Shown: positions 58,829 through 64,000 of the stretch, in pieces
Position numbering within the stretch: position 1 is the first letter of the stretch
Layout: each line of letters begins with the position of its first letter
From: Actinopolyspora saharensis
Lineage (GTDB): Bacteria; Actinomycetota; Actinomycetes; Mycobacteriales; Pseudonocardiaceae
Assembly: GCF_900100925.1 (NCBI RefSeq)
Contig: NZ_FNKO01000001.1
Span: forward strand, 124,001-188,000
Direction: 5' to 3'
DNA: 64,000 nucleotides
The notes under the pieces: model-generated
Seen by the model: the letters and a program-made list of their open reading frames with translations, nothing else
What the model was told of the DNA's origin: nothing
Database searches by the model: none
Made by a program: the position numbers and the translations under genes

Positions 58829-59668
58829 GAACGAGCCGCTCCGGAAGCGGGTCGAGCGGACCCTCTTGCGTGCTACACCTCCGTAGAGGACCGGGTGTTC
58901 CTCCTCGTCATCCGGTCCGGAGCGAGGGTCGGGGCGCCACGAGGCCAGCAGTCCTGTTCCCGGCCTGAGCTGCTCGAAGTCGCCGAACAGGGTCTCGATC
59001 CAGTCGGTTCCGCGGGTGAACAGCGGGTCGCTGCTCTCCGCGTAGAGTCGGCGCAGCGCTCGTGCGCTCTCGGGGGCGAGGCTGTCGGTGAAGTGCCCCA
59101 GGACCAGGTGGCTGCCCGCTGGAACGGCGTCGCGGTAGGTGTCGACGACCGCGCGTGCCTCGGCGCTGTCCGGCAGGAAGTGCAGCGTGCCGGACAGCAC
59201 CAGCGCGATGGGCTCGTCCGGGTCGATGAGCCGGCGCAGTTCGGGCGAGTTCAGCACGGCTTCCGCGTCACGGCAGTCCTCGTGCAGCAGGGCCGCCCGT
59301 GGTTGTCCGGCGAGCAGGCGTGCTCCGTGCCTGGCCGTCAACGGTTCGTTGTCCACGTAGACCACCCGGTGGTCCCGGGTGATCCTGTTCGCTATCTCGT
59401 GGATGTGGCCCACCGTCGGCAGTCCGGAACCGAGGTCGATGAACTGCCGGATCCCGCAGGAGAGCGCGTGGTCGACGGCGCGGCGGAGGAAGTCCCTGCT
59501 TCTCCGGAAGGTCCCGGTGATTCCGGGCAGCTCCAGTTCGGCCCGCTCCACGAAGCCCCGCTCGGCCCCGAAGTTGTGACAGCCTCCGAGGAAGGCGTCG
59601 GCGATGCGCGCCGCGCACGGACGCGTCAGGTCCATTTCGCGCTCGTGGCCTGGATTTTCCGTGGTCAT
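58325..59668 (-). CDS. DUF574/SAM-dependent methyltransferase-like protein with abnormal C-terminal extension
   Basis: A 447-codon frame. The first ~270 residues are a typical actinomycete DUF574 methyltransferase-fold protein: ARIADAFLGGCHNFGAERGF, FIDLGSGLPTVGHIHEIAN (SAM site), VVYVDNEPLTARHGARLL, LSGTLHFLPDSAEARAVVDTYRDAVPAGSHL, ending YGGVARK. Relatives stop there; here the frame continues about 175 residues of Gln/His/Pro-rich sequence that is simply antisense of the MFS gene. Loss of the stop by a frameshift near 58865-58890 is likely. The start is ATG 59668. Confidence 0.72.
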   Translation of the reverse strand: MTTENPGHEREMDLTRPCAARIADAFLGGCHNFGAERGFVERAELELPGITGTFRRSRDFLRRAVDHALSCGIRQFIDLGSGLPTVGHIHEIANRITRDHRVVYVDNEPLTARHGARLLAGQPRAALLHEDCRDAEAVLNSPELRRLIDPDEPIALVLSGTLHFLPDSAEARAVVDTYRDAVPAGSHLVLGHFTDSLAPESARALRRLYAESSDPLFTRGTDWIETLFGDFEQLRPGTGLLASWRPDPRSGPDDEEEHPVLYGGVARKRVRSTRFRSGSFSAGALRRDAPAGEPQQHAPEHGDTTSGHPRRGQTRVGGQHPEQQRAAAATDVHPGLADRGGPCHTIGIQRGHGEVEQPRPGPSRSETDHGSHREDERNRQRHESEPRGADQQHQRDHHDRIGISAVGQHPDRQPHAQPHCRPHDQHHPGGSLGEPHVHTRRCHEGAQ

Positions 59669-60192
59669 TCCGCCTGTTTCTCCGAATCGCGCCGTGGAGC
59701 CGCACCCGGGGTGACCTCGGCTGCGGAGGGAGCCTCCGCGGAACTGCTCCGCCGCCCCTCCGCAGTGGTCACTTCACGAAGGTTGGGCCGGAAACGTCCG
59801 ACACTGCTCGCCTGCCGTGCAAGTGGTTCGCCGGTTCGAATTCACAAAGTAGTCATCTTGTGACTGATCGTACTTCAACTTCGGAGCGGTGCGGAGATGG
59901 CGTGCGTCACTTTTGTCCTTTTGGGCTTCCGGTTCGTCGGGAAGTCGCCTCGCTGATCCGCTGCGTAATATCCGTGTCACCTCCGGCCGGGTGATCATTG
60001 CTACTTTTGCCTGAAGTGGCCGGTATCGGCGGTGATCTCGCCGGATGCGCGCCCCGCCCCGATCGGTCCGAACGGGTCGTGCTCGCGGGAGGTTTACGGG
60101 GACGCGGTGCGGGGGTCTTCCGCTCGTTTCCCGTCCGTGCCGGGAAACGCCCGGGGAATCGAAGGCGAAGGTGCGGATCGGAAGCGGTGCCG
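59669..60192. other. Divergent spacer between DUF574-type gene and DesK-type kinase
   Basis: 524 bases containing the AT-richest patch in the last 10 kb (59830-59960), expected for promoters of both genes. The kinase frame is open back to 59998, but that part is Arg/Gly-rich and not used. Confidence 0.4.
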
Positions 60193-61500
60193 ATGGGGTT
60201 GTTGCGCGGTGGGACCGTCGGTGCGTCCGGAACGGCGCCGGGAGCTCGCGGAAAGCCCTCGCGGCGCGGTGCCTCGCTCGACGTGGGGCTCGTGCTGGTG
60301 CTGGCGGGCTGCCACGTGCTCGTGATGCTGCTCTCGCCCCACCCGAGCGAGCCGTTCTGGTGGTGGTCGGTGCTGCTCAGCATGCCCGCGTTCGGGTCCC
60401 TGCTGCTGCGGCGTCACCTGCCCTGGGTGAGCCTGAGCGTGCTCCTGGCAGTGATCATCCTGTTGACCTGGCTCGACGAGCCGGTCGGGTCGTTGAACCT
60501 GGCCGTGCTGGCCAGCGTCTACTCGGTCTGCGTCCGCGGTGGACTCCCGGCCACGCTGGGTGCGGGGACGGCGGCCATGGCCTGGCCGGTGAGCAAGCTG
60601 CCGCTGATGTCGGGGGGCGCGGGAACGGTGATGCTCACCGGAGCACTGGCCAACCTGGTCCTGGTGCTGGGGTGGGGCTGGTCGATGCGGGTCAAGCGGA
60701 GGCAGGCCGCTCAGCTGGAGCAGGCCGTGCAGCTGCTCGACGAGGCGCGGGGCCAGCTCGCCGAGGAGGCGGCGACCGTCGAACGGGCCCGGATCGCCAG
60801 GGAGTTCCACGACATCGTCTCGCACAACCTTTCCGTGGTCGCCCTGCGGGCGGGGGTGGCGCGTTCGCTCGTGGACGAGGATCGCGAACACGCGCGGGAG
60901 ACCCTGCGGGAGCTGGAGCGGGTCTCGCGTTCCTCGTTGGAGCAGATGCGTCAGCTGCTGGGCGCGCTGCGCACCGGTACTGATCAAGACGAAGTGGACG
61001 GTCCTGCTTCCGGGGAACCGGAGCGGGCCGAGCGACGACCCTCCCCCGGACTGGCCCGGTTGGACGAACTGATCGACTCGGTGCGCGGAACGGGGGTCGC
61101 CTGGCGCCTGGAACGTTGCGGCCAAGCGCGGGACCTGGGGCCGGGAATCGAGATGACGGCTTACCGGATCGTCCAGGAAGCGGTGACCAACGTGCTCAAG
61201 CACGCCGGGTCCGGTTACGCGCGGGTGCTGGTGAAGTACCAGCGGGACCAGCTGGCGATCGAGGTGAGCAACCACGCCACCGAGCCGCTCGTCGTCGGCG
61301 ACGGGGCTCTCTCGGGGAGCCGTGCGGACGGTGCGGGCGAGAACGTCGCGGAGGAGCACCACGGTGCGGCCGGGCACGGTCTGATCGGTCTCCGCGAGCG
61401 CGTGTCGTTGCTCGGAGGGACGCTTACCGCACACCCTGTTCCGAACGGGTTTCATTTGTCGGCCGTGCTACCTTGCCCCGAAACTTCGGGCCCGAGGTGA
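60193..61500 (+). CDS. DesK-type (HisKA_3) sensor histidine kinase
   Basis: A 435-aa kinase with four to five transmembrane helices (LDVGLVLVLAGCHVLVMLL; FWWWSVLLSMPAFGSLLL; LSVLLAVIILLTWL; LAVLASVYSVCV; VMLTGALANLVLVLGWGW), no large extracytoplasmic domain, then HisKA_3 with the phospho-His in RIAREFHDIVSHNLSVVALRAG, and an HATPase with N-box IVQEAVTNVLKHA and GHGLIGLRERVSLLGG. The G1 box (usually DxGxG) reads SNHATEP and is degenerate. ATG 60193 has GGAAG 9 nt upstream. It precedes its cognate regulator by 21 bp. Confidence 0.88.
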   Translation: MGLLRGGTVGASGTAPGARGKPSRRGASLDVGLVLVLAGCHVLVMLLSPHPSEPFWWWSVLLSMPAFGSLLLRRHLPWVSLSVLLAVIILLTWLDEPVGSLNLAVLASVYSVCVRGGLPATLGAGTAAMAWPVSKLPLMSGGAGTVMLTGALANLVLVLGWGWSMRVKRRQAAQLEQAVQLLDEARGQLAEEAATVERARIAREFHDIVSHNLSVVALRAGVARSLVDEDREHARETLRELERVSRSSLEQMRQLLGALRTGTDQDEVDGPASGEPERAERRPSPGLARLDELIDSVRGTGVAWRLERCGQARDLGPGIEMTAYRIVQEAVTNVLKHAGSGYARVLVKYQRDQLAIEVSNHATEPLVVGDGALSGSRADGAGENVAEEHHGAAGHGLIGLRERVSLLGGTLTAHPVPNGFHLSAVLPCPETSGPR

Positions 61501-61521
61501 GCCTGAGGAGGTCCGCTGGCG

Positions 61522-62256
61522 ATGACGGAGTCGAGCACGGACGTGCTGGTCGCCGATGACCAGGCGATGATTCGTGGCGGTCTGGTGGCCCTGCTGTCAG
61601 CCGAGCCGGACCTGCGCGTGCTGGCCGAGGCCGACGACGGTCAGGCCGCGGTGGCGGCCGTGCGGCGGCGCAGACCCGATGTCGTCCTCATGGACGTGCG
61701 GATGCCCGGGCTGGACGGCATCGCCGCCGCTCGCGAGATCATCGACAGCACCGGCGGCAGCACGGCCGTCATCATGCTGACCGTCTACGACCTCGACGAA
61801 TACGTTTACTCGGCGCTGCGCGCCGGAGCGAGCGGCTTCCTGCTCAAGGACGCGCCCCCGGAGGAACTCGTCCGAGCGGTGCGCACCGTCGCGGCGGGGG
61901 AGGCCCTGCTGGCCCCCAGCGTGACGCGCCGCCTGCTGCACAGGTTCGCCTCCCTCGAGGTGCGCGAGGCCTCCAGCGAGCTGGCCGCGCTCACCGGCCG
62001 TGAGCGGGACGTGCTGCTCGAGGTCGCCCGAGGCGGTTCCAACGCCGACGTCGCCGCCAACCTGGGGTTGGCCGAGCTGACGGTGAAGTCGCACGTCTAC
62101 CACGTGATGCGGAAGCTCGGTCTCAGCTCCCGCACCCAGCTGGTGATCACCGCGTACGAGACCGGGCTGGTCTGCCCCGGCAGGGACGGCGTCGCGGGCG
62201 AATCGTCCGATGGGGCGGGAGCGGTCGTGCGCACTCCCAGGGGCAAGAGCGCCTGA
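61522..62256 (+). CDS. NarL/LuxR-family response regulator
   Basis: A 244-aa regulator: VLVADDQAMIRGGLVALL, phospho-Asp in VVLMDVRMPGLDGI, FLLKDAPPEELVRAV, and a LuxR helix-turn-helix (LTGRERDVLLEVARGGSNADVAANLGLAELTVKSHVYHVMRKLGL). The tail of about 28 residues is Gly/Ala-rich. ATG 61522 has GAGGAGG 10 nt upstream. It forms a two-component pair with the DesK-type kinase. Targets not identifiable. Confidence 0.93.
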   Translation: MTESSTDVLVADDQAMIRGGLVALLSAEPDLRVLAEADDGQAAVAAVRRRRPDVVLMDVRMPGLDGIAAAREIIDSTGGSTAVIMLTVYDLDEYVYSALRAGASGFLLKDAPPEELVRAVRTVAAGEALLAPSVTRRLLHRFASLEVREASSELAALTGRERDVLLEVARGGSNADVAANLGLAELTVKSHVYHVMRKLGLSSRTQLVITAYETGLVCPGRDGVAGESSDGAGAVVRTPRGKSA

Positions 62257-62392
62257 GCTCGTAGTGGTCGGTTGCGCGTGGTCACCCGGCTTCCGGGGAG
62301 CTTCGCGCGGGCTTTCCGGGCTGGTGCGCTCCGCGGAGGGCGCGGCTCGTCGCGACTCGGTCACCGCCCGATCCGGTGGCCGAGGCCGTTGA

Positions 62393-62398
62393 TGTAAT
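62393..62398 (+). promoter_or_regulatory. -10 element of probable leaderless oxidoreductase transcript
   Basis: TGTAAT, 6 nt before ATG 62405; no Shine-Dalgarno sequence. Confidence 0.4.
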
Positions 62399-62404
62399 GA
62401 GGGC

Positions 62405-63493
62405 ATGGATTCCCCGGGGCAGTTGCGTGTTGGCCTGCTGGGCTACGGCTTGGCCGGTGCGGCGTTCCACGCGCCGTTGATCGAGGCGGAACCGCGTACG
62501 CGGCTGGAAGCGGTGGTGACCGGCAGCGCGCAGCGCGCCGAGCAGGTGAGGCGGGAGCACCCGGACGCGCGGGTGCACGCGCGGGCCGAGCAGCTCTTCG
62601 AGCGCGCCGCGGAGTTGGATCTGGTGGTCGTGGCCACTCCGAACAGCAGCCACGCCGAGCTGGCGCGGCGCGCGATCGAGGCGGGGTTGCCCGTGGTGGT
62701 GGACAAGCCGCTGACCCCGAGCCTCGAACAGGCTCGGGAGCTGATCGTCCTCGCCCGCGAACGCGGGGTGCTGCTCACGGTTTTCCAGAACCGGCGCTGG
62801 GACAGCGACATGCTCACCCTGGGCGGGGTCCTCGAAGCGGGCGAGCTCGGCGAGGTGCACCGCTTCGAGTCCCGGTTCGAGCGCTGGGTCCCCACGCCCA
62901 AGGACTCCTGGAGGGACAGCGGTGGTCCCGAGGACGCGGCCGGGGTGCTCTACGACCTCGGCAGCCATCTCATCGACCAGGCGACCCAGCTGTTCGGCGG
63001 GGTGGAGTCGGTGTACGCGGAGATGAGGACGCTGCGCTCCGGTGTGGAGGCCGACGACGACACCTTCGTGGCGCTCGAGCACTCCAACGGTGTGCTCAGC
63101 CATCTCTGGACGGGCAAGCTGGCCGCCCAGTGCGGTCCCCGCTTCCGCGTGCTCGGCGACCGGGGCGCGTTCACCAAGTACGGAACGGATCCGCAGGAAG
63201 CGGCGCTGCGCTCCGGAGGGTTGCCGGGCGACCCCGGTTGGGGGGTCGAGCCCGCGAAGACCCGGGCCGTGGTCGGGGTGGGCTCCGAAACGCGTTCCCT
63301 GCCGGGCGAACCGGGGCGTTATCAGGACTTCTACGCCGGGGTCGCCTCCGCGCTGGAGAGCGGGAGCGCGGCTCCCGTGGCCGTCGAGGACGCCGCGCGC
63401 GGGCTGGCGATCATCGAGGCGGCTCGGCGTTCGGCTCGGAACCGCTCGGTCGAGAAACCGGTGGATCACGGCGTTTCCGCCGCTGAGTCCTGA
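62405..63493 (+). CDS. Gfo/Idh/MocA family oxidoreductase
   Basis: A 362-aa NAD(P)-dependent dehydrogenase. The N-terminal Rossmann domain has VGLLGYGLAGAAFHAPLI, VVVATPNSSHAELARRAIEAGLPVVVDKPL (catalytic Lys in DKP), then a C-terminal alpha/beta domain from about residue 130 (TVFQNRRWDSDMLTL...GVLYDLGSHLIDQATQLFG). It resembles YdgJ/Rv3-type sugar or inositol oxidoreductases. Substrate unknown. ATG 62405 lies 6 nt after TGTAAT, so possibly leaderless. A hairpin follows its stop. Confidence 0.9.
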   Translation: MDSPGQLRVGLLGYGLAGAAFHAPLIEAEPRTRLEAVVTGSAQRAEQVRREHPDARVHARAEQLFERAAELDLVVVATPNSSHAELARRAIEAGLPVVVDKPLTPSLEQARELIVLARERGVLLTVFQNRRWDSDMLTLGGVLEAGELGEVHRFESRFERWVPTPKDSWRDSGGPEDAAGVLYDLGSHLIDQATQLFGGVESVYAEMRTLRSGVEADDDTFVALEHSNGVLSHLWTGKLAAQCGPRFRVLGDRGAFTKYGTDPQEAALRSGGLPGDPGWGVEPAKTRAVVGVGSETRSLPGEPGRYQDFYAGVASALESGSAAPVAVEDAARGLAIIEAARRSARNRSVEKPVDHGVSAAES

Positions 63494-63511
63494 CCGGAGC
63501 GTAGGCTCCGG
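63494..63511 (+). terminator. Terminator hairpin after oxidoreductase gene
   Basis: Arms ccggagc / gctccgg with a 4-nt loop, starting directly after the stop. Confidence 0.5.
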
Positions 63512-63843
63512 AGGGGGCTCCGCTCGGTTGGGGCGCGCCGCGGTGGTCCTTCCCGGTGAGTGGCCCCGGAACCACTCATGAGCTTCGCAGCGGCGGTCGC
63601 TTTTCTCGCCCGTAAGTGGCCGCCTCGGGCGGTGCTGCCACCTGCGATGCCCGGTATCCCTCTTTCAGGGGACCTCTCGGAGGGTTTTCCGACATCACTC
63701 CGCGTTCGTCCCTACCGTGGTCGACAGGTCGATGCGCTTTCCGAAGCACGATGTCGCGCAACCGGTTTCCCGCTTTTCGGTGAGCCGCGAAACGTGCGTT
63801 CGTGGGTGGCCCCTTTGCTTCGGGACGTCCGGGGGGATTGCTG
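63512..63843. other. Intergenic region before the last gene
   Basis: About 330 bases, less GC-rich than the coding DNA around it (63580-63780), presumed to hold the promoter of the gene at 63844. No gene recognised in it. Confidence 0.35.
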
Positions 63844-64000
63844 GTGAACAGTCTTGCCGTCTTCGTGATGGTGGCCACGGGGACCACGAGTTCGCTCGTG
63901 ACCGCGCTGGTGGCGATGAGCTGGGTGGAGCAGCGGTGGGTGGGAACCGTTCCGTTCACCCCCACGCGGGTGGGCGAGATCCCCACCGCGGATAGACCGC
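63844..64000 (+). CDS. Hypothetical protein with N-terminal hydrophobic segment (cut by window edge)
   Basis: First 52 codons of a gene running off the window. GTG 63844 has GGGGGGA 8 nt upstream. The frame reads MNSLAVFVMVATGTTSSLVTALVAMSWVEQRWVGTVPFTPTRV, with one transmembrane helix or signal anchor at residues 4-25. No family recognised from this fragment. Confidence 0.5.
   Translation, partial: MNSLAVFVMVATGTTSSLVTALVAMSWVEQRWVGTVPFTPTRVGEIPTADRP

Noticed and set aside
1..64000. CRISPR array, prophage, integron or biosynthetic gene cluster
   Set aside because: No regularly spaced repeats, integrase, terminase, PKS/NRPS or YcaO gene seen on either strand.

Overview
The window is GC-rich chromosomal DNA from an actinomycete, most likely of the Pseudonocardiales (Saccharopolyspora/Actinopolyspora-like). 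The clues are strong GC3 bias, many GTG starts, actinobacterial families (DUF3000, DUF3093, DUF3159, DUF3710, DUF4193, Cei, HemQ) and a gene order that, as I recall it, follows Mycobacterium tuberculosis Rv2707 down to Rv2670. I found no rRNA, tRNA, CRISPR array, transposase, integrase or phage gene, so this reads as conserved core genome with accessory insertions.

Layout. 0-6 kb: a truncated BrkB-type membrane gene, a DEAD/DEAH helicase, a DUF7455 protein, the primary sigma factor and polyphosphate glucokinase. 6-12 kb: inositol monophosphatase, cell-envelope protein Cei, DUF4193, DUF3093, dUTPase, DUF3710, an OB-fold protein and DUF3159. 12-17 kb: paired TrkA-type K+ uptake regulators (CeoC/CeoB), an APC permease and a TrmA-type RNA methyltransferase. 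17-22 kb: dxs, an OmpR/PrrB-like two-component pair and a Uma2 nuclease-fold protein. 22-25.5 kb: the fatty-acid oxidation operon fadA-fadB. 25.6-33 kb: RNase D, an orphan NarL-type regulator, DUF3000, hemE-hemY-hemQ (coproporphyrin-dependent heme branch) and msrB. 33-36 kb: a small membrane protein, a 34-residue cysteine-rich peptide ORF and a TAP-like lipoprotein hydrolase. 36-40.7 kb: an EamA exporter and a seven-gene Asp23/Gls24 alkaline-shock-type operon, an apparent insertion relative to the mycobacterial order. 40.8-44 kb: RibD-like reductase, ZapE ATPase and ornithine aminotransferase. 44-53 kb: stress and envelope genes (SGNH esterase, Ser/Thr kinase, peroxiredoxin, PfpI/DJ-1, Rv2629-like protein, DUF2795, serine hydrolase, DUF5709, alpha/beta hydrolase). 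53-59.7 kb: acyl-CoA catabolism (3-hydroxybutyryl-CoA dehydrogenase, GntR regulator, CaiB-type CoA-transferase, glutaryl-CoA dehydrogenase, MFS carrier) and a DUF574-type methyltransferase. 60-64 kb: a DesK/NarL two-component pair, a Gfo/Idh/MocA oxidoreductase and the start of a membrane protein.

How the genes fit together. CaiB + GcdH + Hbd + FadB/FadA could form a complete glutarate -> glutaryl-CoA -> crotonyl-CoA -> acetoacetyl-CoA -> acetyl-CoA route. The fadAB promoter and the hbd promoter, 28 kb apart, carry the same palindrome TTACCG-NN-CGGTAA, which suggests one unseen repressor controls both. The caiB-gcdH promoter has a TTGACC-16-TATATT core with a dyad overlapping its -10, facing a divergent GntR gene. 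Several genes appear to be leaderless: a TANNNT-like -10 lies 6-8 nt before the start codon with no Shine-Dalgarno sequence.

The item most worth a second look is the unexplained 34-codon ORF at 33795-33899. It has a strong ribosome binding site and ends in two CxCCSSC heptads (8 Cys in 18 residues), reminiscent of azole-type RiPP cores, but no modifying enzyme is visible in the window. All family names come from reading the translations; no database search was run.
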